Position numbers and translations under genes: made by a program. From Forficula auricularia (lineage: Eukaryota; Arthropoda; Insecta; Dermaptera; Forficulidae), in assembly GCA_024734495.1 (NCBI GenBank), contig JALMQS010000225.1, forward strand, positions 3,866,369 through 3,930,368: DNA of 64,000 nt. The letters are read 5' to 3'. This document shows positions 1 to 9,623 of the stretch, piece by piece (within the stretch, counting starts at the first letter, position 1; the number at the start of each line of letters is the position of its first letter). A model generated the notes under the pieces. The model saw only the letters and a program-made list of their open reading frames with translations. It was not told the origin of the DNA and searched no databases.

Positions 1-280
1 TTAAAATGTAAATTCAATGAATATAAAATTTAGGGAACGCGGTGTTGGTTTATAGTGAAACATTGTTAAAATTAAATTAGGTTGGAGTTGGTGATGTTTC
101 ACAAGGAGAAAAATTAAAATACAAAGATTTTTTTTAGTTTACTCTATATACAGGGTGCTTCAAAAAAATGTATACACACTTTGAACTTCCATAGAAAATT
201 TATTTACCGTTCTACAAAGTTAAATTTCAGGAAAATAGAAAGCTGAAAGTCCAATGTAAATGAAACATAAATAACAAATG

Positions 281-715
281 TTAATACTGTTCAAATTGGT
301 GACCTGCAGCATCAATACAATTCTGAGTACGAGTCACCACTGATTCTGTACATCGTATCAAAACGTCCAATGAGATTTCTCTACACACTGCTTGAATCTC
401 ATTCCAAAGAATGTCTAGGTTACGTGGTTTACGTTTGTACACCTCATCTTTTACTGTGCCCCACAAGAAGAAATCCAGTGGTGTAAGGTCTGGAGAGCGT
501 GCTGGAAACTCGATTGGCCCCCTGCGTCCTATCCACTGGCCCGACAAATTTTGATCCAGGTAAGCTCGTACGTCCCTGTGATAGTGCGGCGGGGCACCAT
601 CTTGTTGAAAATAAAAATCATCATTACCGTATAATGCACGAATGGCAGGAAATATGGAATCAGCAAGCATTGTTAGGTAATTAATACCAGTTACAGTGCG
701 ATCGAGTTTCCAGCA
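281..715 (-). pseudogene. Mariner/Tc1-family transposase, C-terminal half
   Basis: The frame 281-670 contains the second catalytic aspartate in FQQDGAPPH and the third in FPARSPDLTPLDFFLWG, about 36 residues apart, then KDEVY and a typical C-terminus. This is the DDE/D catalytic core of an IS630-Tc1-mariner transposase, a nuclear cut-and-paste enzyme. The N-terminal helix-turn-helix region and first aspartate are absent because the element turns back on itself. The initiator at 670 is incidental. The spacing differs from canonical DD34D mariner, so the subfamily is not assigned. Confidence 0.85.
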
Positions 716-934
716 CGCTCTCCAGACCTTACACCACTGGATTTCTTCTTGTGGGGCACAGTAAAAGATGAGGTGTACAAACGTAAACCACGTAACCTAG
801 ACATTCTTTGGAATGAGATTCAAGCAGTGTGTAGAGAAATCTCATTGGACGTTTTGATACGATGTACAGAATCAGTGGTGACTCGTACTCAGAATTGTAT
901 TGATGCTGCAGGTCACCAATTTGAACAGTATTAA
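705..934 (+). pseudogene. Mariner/Tc1 transposase C-terminus, second inverted copy
   Basis: The right arm repeats the last ~75 codons of the transposase on the opposite strand, from the SPDLTPLDFFLWG motif to the same stop. It lacks the second aspartate. Product-less fragment created by the palindromic structure. Confidence 0.85.
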
Positions 935-1434
935 CATTTGTTATTTATGTTTCATTTACATTGGACTTTCAGCTTTCTATTTTCCTGAAATTTAACTTTG
1001 TAGAACGGTAAATAAATTTTCTATGGAAGTTCAAAGTGTGTATACATTTTTTTGAAGCACCCTGTATTTCGAGCTCTTAACTCATCGTCAGGAGAACATT
1101 GACTAAAGATAACATGATATTTTGAACAGAATTTATTTTTATTTTAATATGATGGACAGTTATTTATGACATAGTGTAAATATGAAAGAATTATCAGGAT
1201 GGAATGGCTTTAGAAAGCCGAATGACCAGATGTAGGGACAAAGGGCTGGGACAAAGAAAAGATATTTATACTTGGAAGTTGCCGAAAATTATGTATGTGT
1301 AATAAAGGAAGGCAATAAACTATAGAATGCAATGAGGGTGCATAGCGAAAATTTAATCTCTCATTTTCTATTTAAAAAAATAAATAAAATTAAAAATAAA
1401 CCCACCATACACCCTCATCGCACTCCAATTCAAA

Positions 1435-1797
1435 TTAAATATCATTGATTAAGATGTCAATTATTGGTGAAGTTTTGATGTCTGTTTGATTGTTCAAGAT
1501 GTTTTGATTAAGGTGTATGGCCTTTTTAATTTCAGCTGACTCCAATAAATCCAATTTCCTACTTTTTGGAATAAAATGTAAAGGGAGGGGGTTGGTCGAT
1601 GAAGGTGAATGGTTGTGGTCAAACAAATGATCTGCAAAAGCCGAGGTATAACTAAGAGGGGGGGCATTTGGGTTCAAACTATTCACCTGTAGATTGCGAA
1701 GAGATCTCATATGTTCAAAGTGGCGTTGATTGAAAGATCTGCCTGTTTGCCCGATATAAAATAATTGACAGTCATTACATTGCAATTTATATAATCA
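1435..1797 (-). pseudogene. Penelope-like element GIY-YIG endonuclease domain
   Basis: The reading frame starts with a CNDC pair followed by FYIGQTGRSFNQRHFEH, the GIY-YIG core with its arginine. It continues with a histidine-containing AFADHLFDHNH segment and the LLESAEIKKAIHLNQ region, which supplies the conserved glutamate. In PLEs this C-terminal domain nicks target DNA for reverse transcription. The frame ends with ILINDI then TAA. Its last ~22 codons are duplicated on the plus strand at 1799-1866 in the right arm. The upstream reverse transcriptase is missing; the domain itself reads open. Confidence 0.85.
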
Positions 1798-2207
1798 AAA
1801 CATCTTGAACAATCAAACAGACATCAAAACTTCACCAATAATTGACATCTTAATCAATGATATTTAATTTGAATTGGAGTGCGATGAAGGTGTATGGTGG
1901 GTTTATTTTTAATTTTATTTATTTTTTTAAATAGAAAATGAGAGATTAAATTTTCGCTATGCACCCTCATTGCATTCTATAGTTTATTGCCTTCCTTTAT
2001 TACACATACATAATTTTCGGCAACTTCCAAGTATAAATATCTTTTCTTTGTCCCAGCCCTTTGTCCCTACATCTGGTCATTCGGCTTTCTAAAGCCATTC
2101 CATCCTTCTGATAATTCTTTCATATTTACACTATGTCATAAATAACTGTCCATCATATTAAAATTAAAATAAATTCTGTTCAAAATATCATGTTATCTTT
2201 AGTCAAT

Positions 2208-2252
2208 GTTCTCCTGACGATGAGTTAAGAGCTCGAAATATATAGAGTAAAC
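2208..2252 (+). ncRNA. Hammerhead ribozyme-like motif in PLE right arm
   Basis: Core CTGACGA (2214-2220, fitting CUGANGA) is followed by a weak stem II (GAG...CTC) and GAAA. A one-pair helix III closed by a TATA loop leads to an A at the cleavage position. GTTCTC before the core can pair with GAG-(TA)-AAC after it to form stem I with a small bulge. Hammerheads are established in PLE pseudo-LTRs. In the left arm the same site is split by the mariner insertion. Confidence 0.55.
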
Positions 2253-2325
2253 TAAAAAAATCTTTGTATTTTAATTTTTCTCCTTGTGAAACACCACCAA
2301 CTCCAACCTAATTTAATTTCAATGA

Positions 2326-2720
2326 ATATGTCATGTCATGCTGAAGTAAAATAAAATGCTCATTAATGAATTCATGATTCTGTGCCTAAATAATGAGATC
2401 AAGGTTGGGCGTTGGCCATTATCTCAACTTACCACAACATCAAAGAATTGCGATAGGATAAGGAACCCGGCTTCTGGTTCGAAAAATTCATGTTTAGGAT
2501 GGTGGTAAACAATATTAATCTACAAGCAGAAGAGTTTTTGTATTATTTTCTACCTATCTTATAAGGAATTCTCTTGAAGCCGCGAATGAAAACGGGATTT
2601 TAAGCCTTTTTCCCTTGTTTAATCCCTTCAAAAACTTAATATTATAAAAACGGTTCTTAGTAATTATTTAGATTTTAATAGGTTTTGTATGCTATTAATA
2701 TCTATTTTTAAAAATAATTT
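2326..2720. other. AT-rich stretch, nothing recognised
   Basis: No convincing coding frame, terminal repeat or RNA gene is seen here. Confidence 0.5.
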
Positions 2721-3465
2721 TTAACCGACTTCAAAAAGGAGGAGGTTCTCTATTCGACTGAATTTTTTTTTTTTTTTTTTTTTTTTTGTGCCTATGTTAC
2801 CTCATATCTCCGCCAATTGTCAACCGATTTTGAAAATTTTTTTGCATTGGGTCCAGTCTAGCTTCCGATTGGTCCCATTTTTTTTCGATTTTTTTTTCAT
2901 AGGTATTAGACCTTTTTTATTAGGTTTGTTTAGACCTAACCTCTTTGTTTATGAACCGATTTCGATGGTTCTTTTTTTATCCGATAGGGGGTGTCTTGGG
3001 GATGGTGTCATATTAATTTGGTCAAGTTCTGATGATATAATCACTATTAATAACATCACTAAAAAGAGAAAAATAAAAATTTTTAAGAAAAAATAAAAAC
3101 CGACTTCAAAAAATTAAATGCAACAAATAAAATACACTAAAAGGTATAAAATAATTATTATCTTATTTAGTTACAACTAAACGACGAAATATTAACATGA
3201 AATTACTTTTTGAAGTCGGTGCCAAACATATACCTTTTATGAATCGCACTCGACGGATCTTACTTAGTACGTTTGGAGGGTATGCTCGCTTATAGGTATA
3301 GTTAGTTTGGCACCGACTTCAAAAAGTAATTTCATGTTAATATTTCGTCGTTTAGTTGTAACTAAATAAGATAATAATTATTTTATACCTTTTAGTGTAT
3401 TTTATTTGTTGCATTTAATTTTTTGAAGTCGGTTTTTATTTTTTTCTTAAAAATTATTTTTATGA
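2721..3465 (+). repeat. CCGACTTC foldback element, copy A
   Basis: It starts TTAACCGACTTCAAAAAGG, has a poly-T run (2765-2787), and a ~270-bp body. The second half is an almost perfect palindrome: arms about 3070-3220 and 3313-3465 around a 92-bp centre. Each arm is itself bounded by CCGACTTCAAAAA-type ends. Matching copies lie at 37335-38088 (opposite orientation, very similar), 44180-44895 and, degenerate, 4480-5295. No conserved protein is evident in the frames that cross it. Confidence 0.8.
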
Positions 3466-3725
3466 GATCATGTGGTCGCATCTGACATTCTGATTGGCGG
3501 ATCGAAATTTTCTTCTTTCTCCTTTATTCACTTTTTGATTGGCTTTGTCTAAGATCTTAATCTCCTCTAATTGTTGTTTCTTGAAATAAATCCCAAAATA
3601 CACATTTCATTATGAATTTAAAAATAAAAAAATTAAATTTTACGGTAAATCACTCGTATCCATAATAATTATTAATTAACAGGAATAGCAGGGAATTGGA
3701 CAAAATAAAAAACAGAGTTTTTATT

Positions 3726-3777
3726 GAATGGGCCAGACGTTTCGTCGATTAATTTCGACTTCCTCAGTGGCTCATTC
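3726..3777 (-). ncRNA. Hammerhead ribozyme-like motif
   Basis: On the minus strand GAATGAGCCA is followed by CTGAGGA, a 5-bp stem II (GTCGA/TCGAC) and GAAACGTC, then TGGCCCATTC. The last segment pairs with the first over ten positions with one mismatch (stem I). The core matches CUGANGA...GAAA...GUC. Helix III is reduced to the self-complementary ACGT. Confidence 0.6.
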
Positions 3778-3989
3778 TATCACTCTTTGTCAAAAGACAA
3801 TTCCACTACGCGACGAAACATCCTTTAATCCTTTTTATTTAAACTATAATACATTGTTGGATCATGCCCCAATTGCTCAAGAATCTTGAACTTTTACACA
3901 CTTGAACAATCAAAAAATTACAAACCTTTAATCAAAATTATCACAAAAAAATATGTTTCTACTCTTTAAACAGACAAAAGAAAGGATTC

Positions 3990-4320
3990 TTTGTCGATAA
4001 TTATTTCAATTCCATTATTCCCCAATCAAGTCGATTGGTTCCCTCTTCCCCCTTATTTTTTCTTTTTCTTTTTTTTATAAATTTTATTAAACCAATTATT
4101 TTACATTAATTAATGTATACCTTGTATTTTAGCTTCGATTTCGGAGATTGCTTCTCCACCATCGAGTGTCCTTATTCATATTTAGTCCTTGTTTTTAATA
4201 AGAGGAAAAATCTAATTAGATAAAAAAACCTCTTTTCCGATAATTATTTCAATTCCATTATTCCCTAATCAAGTCGATTGGATCATTTATCCCTCCCCTT
4301 TCCATTCTCTCCTATTTTTT
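3990..4320 (+). repeat. Copy of the ~250-bp dispersed/tandem repeat
   Basis: A tail fragment (3990-4040) is followed by a full unit (about 4065-4290): T-run, TTTTATTAAACCAATTATTT, CTCCACCATCGAGTGTCC, and an end with CCGATAATTATTTC and AATCAAGTCGATTGG. The same unit is tandem at 14465-15205. Confidence 0.75.
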
Positions 4321-4479
4321 TCTTAAAAATTATAATTCATAAATAGAGACATTATCTCGAAATGTTAACGGGTTTTTAAATGAACTTTTTAAGATTGTTT
4401 TTTTTTTTTTTTTATTAAAGATTCTATTTATTATAATTTCGATTATTTGCTCATAAGAATTGGATATTTTCGTTACTTT

Positions 4480-5295
4480 GTCATTGATCATATCATCAGA
4501 ACTTGACCAAATTAATATGGAACCACCCGTAAGGCTAAGGTACTCCTTTCCAATAAAAAAAGAATCATCGAAATCGGTGGACGTGTCAAAAAGTTATCGC
4601 TGAACAGTGAACATAGATAAAAATGAATGAATAAATAAATAGTTAGGTATCTTGACTATCTTGGAGCTATACTGATCGAAACGAAGAAAGAATCATTAAA
4701 ATCGGTTCATCAACAAATAAGTTATGTGAAAGATATTAATTTGCCGATGGTAATAGATTCAAATTTACAAGAAATCATAAGTTGGAGTCATCTATTAAAT
4801 TTGATGGAATGGAATATTTTTAATTATATGTCAGAGGGGTTGTTTTTCACCCCCTCGGGAATCCAACCCGAGTGCCAGTAACAGCAATCCGGGCCACCTG
4901 GCATATTTCACGCGTGTACATATGTCAGAGAGGATCGCATCCTGCAGGTGAGCCAGGTGGCCCGGATTGCTGTTACTGGTACTCGGGTTCGATTCCCGAG
5001 GGGGTGAAAAACAACCCCTCTGACATATAATTAAAAATATTCCATTCCATCGAATTTAATAGATGACACCAACTTATGATTTCTTTTAAAGAAGTTATGC
5101 GTGAACAAATGAATATACATAACAAAAAAGGTCCAATACCAATGAAATTTATATGGTACCAATCGGAAACTATACTGAACCCAATGCAAAAAAAAATCAT
5201 CAAAATCGGTTCACTATTGGTGAAGAAATCAGGTAACATAGACACAAAAATTTTAGTCGACTTGATAACCTCCTTGAAGTCGGTTAAAAAGGACT
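4480..5295 (-). repeat. CCGACTTC foldback family, degenerate copy D
   Basis: It shares ATCAGAACTTGACCAAATTA, the GAATCATCGAAATCGG region, AACCCAATGCAAAAAAA and the closing GAAGTCGGTTAAAAAGG with the other copies, but is diverged. It is interrupted by an inverted tRNA-like pair (4771-5083). Confidence 0.65.
4771..5083. repeat. Inverted pair of a tRNA-like (SINE-like) sequence
   Basis: Arms 4771-4902 and 4952-5083 are each 132 bp and inverted with few mismatches, around a 49-bp centre. In the right arm, GGTTCGATTCC within a perfect CGGG/CCCG stem resembles a tRNA T-arm and B box (about 4986-5001). Upstream, GTGAGCCAGGTGG (4948-4960) resembles an A box about 25 bases before it. No foldable acceptor or anticodon arm is clear, so this is a tRNA-derived SINE head at best, not a tRNA gene. 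Confidence 0.5.
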
Positions 5296-6430
5296 TCTCT
5301 TGAAAAGTTAAGACATACTAGTAAAATATAGGCTACTTTATACCTATATTACTTGATAATACGCTTAGCAGGCAAATCTTGATAATAGTTTTAACGTTAC
5401 CTCTAAGTCAAAAGATTTGTTGCCGATTCGATGTTCACTTGGCCAATAAAACTGGATTTCTTTTAAGAAATAGAAACTTAGCTTCTTCCAATAGACATAT
5501 GGTTTATGCTCTTCTCCATCTTTTAGTTTAATCTTTACTAAAATTGAGAGAGAGAGAGAGAGAGAGAAACAAAGATTATAACTTTGGATTTATTCTGTCT
5601 ACTGATAAATAAATTATTTGAAATAAAATTAAAATAAGGAGAACTTATTCTGTAGAAGTCTTCAAAAGAAGAATAACTTTATAACAGTTGAAAATTTAAA
5701 TAGTCATCTGTACCTGGCGGATTCGCTTGGTAATTTTTTGTTTATCTGATCAACCACATGTGTTGTTTTGATTCAACCACATGATTAATTTTTTACCACC
5801 TGTTAGTTTAATAGAAAAACCTATTAAAATATTTTTTATAAAAATTGAGACATGGTAATTAGTCCAGTCAAATTGTGCTCAATTGGACCCCTATGGGGAA
5901 AGTTTTGAGGTAGTTCTGATTTTGTGTGTATCTATATGTTTTTTGGGAGCTGAATCTAAATCTGAGGTCTCCCAGCAAAATTTAGTGACGTAAAATTGTA
6001 GAAAATGAAAAAAATGAAAATTTTATTGATTTGAACGTTTACTTGGTCCACTTTTTTTACTTTACCATACAGCGTATGGTCAAGTATTGTAATCGTGAAT
6101 GAAAAAAGTGGTTTTTTTTTCCTTCTTTTTTTCGAAATATCTCAAAAACGGATGAAACTATTTTGATTAAAAAAATTGAGCTAAACCATGGCGTTTCGGT
6201 TTACAAAAAAGCCATAATAAGTGAATATCGAAAAAATTATATTTTTCGAGATAATAATTTTTTTGTCAAAATGTCTGTTAGTCTGTGCGTTACCAAATTT
6301 TGTGGACGAGCTAGCTCAAAAACTGGTTTGAATATCGAAACCAAATTTCACATGTAGTTTTGGTCCATTGAGATTAAGAGCTGATTAGATTTTGGTGCAT
6401 ATCGACCCAAAATTAAGGAGGGTGGAGGGG
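5296..6430. other. AT-rich non-coding stretch with a (GA)n run
   Basis: Holds a (GA)n microsatellite at about 5547-5568 and, from about 5840, sequence related to the old dispersed repeat that recurs near 15.6, 34.1 and 36.7 kb (shared GAGATTAAGAGCTGATTAGA). No gene recognised. Confidence 0.5.
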
Positions 6431-6900
6431 TTAAAAATTAAAAATCTAGGTCGTTTTGAGAGTTTTGTATACATAATCAGTGGGACCCCAGAAGTCAAAA
6501 ATGCAAAAAATAACAGCCCAAAATGGGGGGGGGCGGGGGTGCAGGTCAAAAAATTAATAATCTAGGCCATTTGACCAAACTCAACCAAATTTTGTATGCA
6601 TAATCAGTGGGACCCCAGAAGACTAAAAATGGTAAAAACTAACCGCCCAAAACGTGGGGGGGGGGGGGGATGTGAAAAATTAAAAATCTAGACCGTTTGA
6701 GCAAACTCAACCTAATTTTGTATACATAATCAGTGGACCCCCAGAATTCTAAAAATGCATAAACTAACCGCCCAAAGGGGGGGGGTGCATGGTCAAAAAA
6801 TTAAAATCTTAGCCATTTGACCAAACTCAACTAAATTTTGAATACATAATCAGTGGGATCCCAGGAGTCTAAAAATGCAAAAACTAACCCCCTCCCCTAC
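6430..6900 (+). repeat. Degenerate tandem array, four ~120-128-bp units
   Basis: ATAATCAGTGG recurs near 6473, 6601, 6726 and 6846. Each unit also has a CCCAGAA segment, AACTAACCGCCCAAA-like sequence and a long G-run. G-runs of different length account for the varying period. Confidence 0.75.
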
Positions 6901-6982
6901 ATGATTATAAATAATTTTATTAAATGGATATTGATGAGGCAGTCCAAAAAAGAAGAAGATAATTTACACTATCTTTTATTCA

Positions 6983-7022
6983 AAAACCGACGTTTCGGAG
7001 GCTATCCTCTCTTCAGGGTTTT
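6983..7022 (-). ncRNA. Hammerhead ribozyme-like motif, left arm
   Basis: Minus strand: AAAACC, CTGAAGA, stem II GAGG/CCTC with an ATAG loop, CGAAACGTC, GGTTTT. AAAACC and GGTTTT form a perfect 6-bp stem I. Helix III is the self-complementary ACGT, as in minimal hammerheads that act as dimers. Confidence 0.65.
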
Positions 7023-7240
7023 GAAAATCAGTGAAGGAAATCCAATGCGGCATTCCCTCTGTCTCCTCTTTCAGTGTCAGTAACAATAATACTTGTATTT
7101 CATTCTCAGCAGAATTATAAGTGTATTACATTAGTACATTATAATTCTGCTGATGAATGAAATACAAGATATTATTGTTACTGACACTGAAAGAGGAGAC
7201 AGAGGGGAATGCCGCATTGGATTTCCTTCACTGACTTTTC

Positions 7241-7284
7241 AAAACCCTGAAGAAGGAGGGACTAACCTCCGAAACGTCGGTTTT
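7241..7284 (+). ncRNA. Hammerhead ribozyme-like motif, right arm
   Basis: AAAACC (7241-7246), CTGAAGA (7247-7253), stem II GGAGG/CCTCC with a GACTAA loop, GAAACGTC, then GGTTTT (7279-7284), giving a perfect stem I. This is the inverted partner of the motif at 6983-7022 with a different stem-II loop, so the fold is kept while the sequence varies. Confidence 0.65.
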
Positions 7285-7389
7285 ATGAATAAAAAGATAG
7301 TGTAAATTATCTTCTTCTTTTTTGGACTGCCTCATCAATATCCATTTAATTCACTTATCAGTCCGTCTCCAAAAATTACTCCAATTTTA

Positions 7390-8520
7390 TTAAATATTAA
7401 ATATAAGTGAGGGGCCAGGTTGTATGGTAAAGTTAAGTGGATGGCCACATCAGAACACGTCAGTCTATTGATAAAACTCTTAGATTTATAGATATCCAGT
7501 ATTTTCCATGACAGGATATGATCCGAATCCTCACAAGTGTCATGGAAAATGCTGGATATCTATGAATCTAAGATTGATCTAATCTTTGCCTATTATTAGC
7601 TATTATAGTATTAATGTCTATAATAGCCAAAGATTAGTTCAATTAAGATGCGACATAATTGATAAATATATTAAATAAATAACAACTATCAAAATATGTT
7701 TTTAAATTAACTAATGTTAGCAAGTGCTGTATTATTTTGAAATCTCGACTAAATGGGCCAATTTTTTAAAATAACTTGCCTTGGTAGTCTACTAGGCTTT
7801 TTTTACATTAAAGATGATTCAAAGTTTCCTGATCAAAATTTTTTAAAACTTAAGTCTGGCAAAAATATTTTTTTCCCCCATAATAAGTATAATAGTTATT
7901 TTGTTAAGGGAAAATGGTGTGATTTCTTGGTGAAACATTTTAAATAAAGTAAAAAAAATTTGAAAATTTCTTTATAAACTTTTTAAAATTTAAAATATAA
8001 AATACTAGGTAGGTTTCAAGAAAATAAAATATTTATGGTTTTATTTTGAATTCTGATCAATAGCAGGATTATTCAGGATTACGTAACAAAAATTAGAATA
8101 ATAAAATGTAAATTTGTAGCCACAGCATCTCGATATTTTGTGAGGGTATCGGTTTTCACCATTTTCAAAAAAATGCCTATAACTCGAAAACAATTAAACT
8201 TTTATTAAAAAAAAAAGTTTTAGGTTCTGCGTCATAAACTGGCCTATCCCCTGTTCACGGTTTATCGTTGATTGATATTTTTGTATCATGTTATTATTAA
8301 TAAAGTAAGCTATGGAACAAATAAAGGTAAATAACTTCTTAATTTATAATTTTAGACCCTTTATTACTTAAAGAGGTCATTTCGCCCAGTTGAGTCAAAA
8401 AAAGTGTAATATTTAATATTTAATAAAATAAGTTAAAATACAAATGAAAAATAATACAATTAAAAAATAAATAGTATGAAAGCTGTAAATGTTTGAAATA
8501 AAAACAATTATAAAAAAATA
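7390..8520. other. AT-rich stretch, short inverted repeat only
   Basis: GATATCCAGTATTTTCCATG (about 7491) is inverted at about 7538-7562, giving a small foldback. The region 7395-7460 belongs to a dispersed family (GTGGATGGCCACATCAG) also seen near 16.1, 32.5, 40.7 and 58.5 kb. No gene recognised. Confidence 0.5.
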
Positions 8521-8900
8521 AAGAATTTAAAAATTAAAAAAGTACCATCTTACTCTAGAGTAAAGTACTTTAAAATATAATTTTACTAAAAACTTTATTT
8601 AACCTTTTTTGTGGTCCCCAAGGTACTTAATTAGGATATTAAATTTCATCAAAATTGGTTAAGTCATTTTCAAGATATTTAGAAAAACTAAAAAAGTACT
8701 GAAATAAAGTACTAATGTTTGTGGGCCGATATGTACCAAAAACTAATTAGCGCTTCATTTTGTTAAACTAATGGTAGGTTTTCAATTTCATTTCAATCGG
8801 TGCAACGGTGTGGAAAAAATCGTGGGCCAAAAAAGCGATAACATACATCCATCCATACATACATCCATCCATACATACATACATCCATCCGCACGCACTA
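8520..8900 (+). repeat. Dispersed repeat ending in a (CATACATCCATC)n run
   Basis: The ~330 bp from AAGAATTTAAAAATTAAAAA to GCGATAACATACATCCA is almost identical to 63669-64000 at the window edge. A CATACATCCATC microsatellite (8840-8890) follows. No coding capacity seen. Confidence 0.85.
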
Positions 8901-9388
8901 AATGAAAAAATCGCACTTTTTGGCCTCTCGACGAGACCCCATGTAATTTTTGGCAAAACCGTCACGTGCTAATATTCAACCTAATTGAACACTACAATTT
9001 GTGACTTTAATTGAGTCCATGGGTTCCGTAGTCTTTACCTGAGGACCCTTTGAAGCCACGCTTGCCCCGAGAGCGATTACAATACTTTACCCATGCTTTG
9101 CATTGGATGGAAATGATGGAAAAAAATTAAATACAAAAGTTAGTTAGATTTATTCAAATCAGCTGATAATAACGGTACTTACGTATTCACGCCGCCGCAG
9201 CTACAAATAAAATATTAAACTACAAATTTGAACTGAAATTGAGTTTATGGACTGTGATGTCTTAAATTGTCTCAAGTGAGCACCAGTGGGCGTTGGCAAT
9301 TTTCACTTTTAGAGCTTTCCATAGGTTCGGTTCTATTCATCATCTCGGTTCATTTAGATAAAAATGGGTTCTCGACCCGAACAAACTT

Positions 9389-9552
9389 TGAAAGGTTCGG
9401 TTAAGATATATTCGATTCGACTCGTATATCTTCATTACGGGTTAGTTTTTAGGCGATTAGGTTGGCTAACGCCAACCTAATAGCATAAATGCCAGCCCGA
9501 AATGAAGATATACGAGCCGAAACGAGCCGAACTGAATATATCTTAACCGAAC
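9389..9552. repeat. Foldback of AAGATATA/CGAACC sequence
   Basis: GGTTCGGTTAAGATATATTC and a region with CTCGTATATCTTCATT are inverted at about 9497-9552. A small inner hairpin (AGGTTGG/CCAACCT) lies at the centre. Probably a short MITE; no target duplication was resolved. Confidence 0.5.
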
Positions 9553-9623
9553 CGGCAACGACTTTTACATATTCGAATTTTTTTGGGTATTTACTAACTA
9601 AAATTATAAACAACAAATTGAAC

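Larger units (their letters stand above)
151..1064. mobile_element. Palindromic mariner/Tc1-type element in a PLE arm
   Basis: Termini are CAGGGTGCTTCAAAAAAATG and its reverse complement, flanked by TA at 149-150 and 1065-1066. Arms 151-514 and 701-1064 are each 364 bp and appear essentially identical in inverted orientation. The 186-bp spacer 515-700 holds further transposase sequence present once. Both arms encode the transposase C-terminus, so the element is two inward copies of one end and cannot encode a whole enzyme. Comparing the left PLE arm with the right one shows that the element sits at a TA, which was duplicated. Confidence 0.9.
61..2325. mobile_element. Penelope-like element, inverted (head-to-head) dimer
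   Basis: Two arms of one sequence face each other. The left arm is 61-148 plus 1067-1506, and the right arm is about 1799-2317. Both arms carry the 3' end of a GIY-YIG endonuclease gene followed by a long AT-rich 3' region. The left arm is split by a mariner-type insertion at a TA; removing it restores continuity with the uninterrupted right arm. Only the left copy carries the first part of the endonuclease domain (1507-1785), so the right copy is truncated further. PLEs are known to insert as inverted or tandem partial copies with pseudo-LTRs, which fits. The reverse transcriptase is absent. Confidence 0.8.
6917..7355. mobile_element. Penelope-like palindrome (inverted pseudo-LTR pair)
   Basis: Arms about 6917-7125 and 7138-7355 are inverted copies meeting at a short AT centre. 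Each arm carries a hammerhead-like core and the terminal ATATTGATGAGGCAGTCC. No coding sequence remains. Arm layout and ribozyme-like motif match the PLE dimer at the start of the window in organisation, not in sequence. Confidence 0.6.

Noticed and set aside
2788..3096. 102-codon hydrophobic frame (and relatives at 37659, 44603, 4973) as membrane proteins
   Set aside because: They cross the foldback repeat's T-rich body, start in different places, and do not keep frame between copies.
4920..5010. A functional tRNA gene
   Set aside because: Only a T-arm-like stem is good; acceptor and anticodon arms do not form, and the sequence is an inverted repeat pair.
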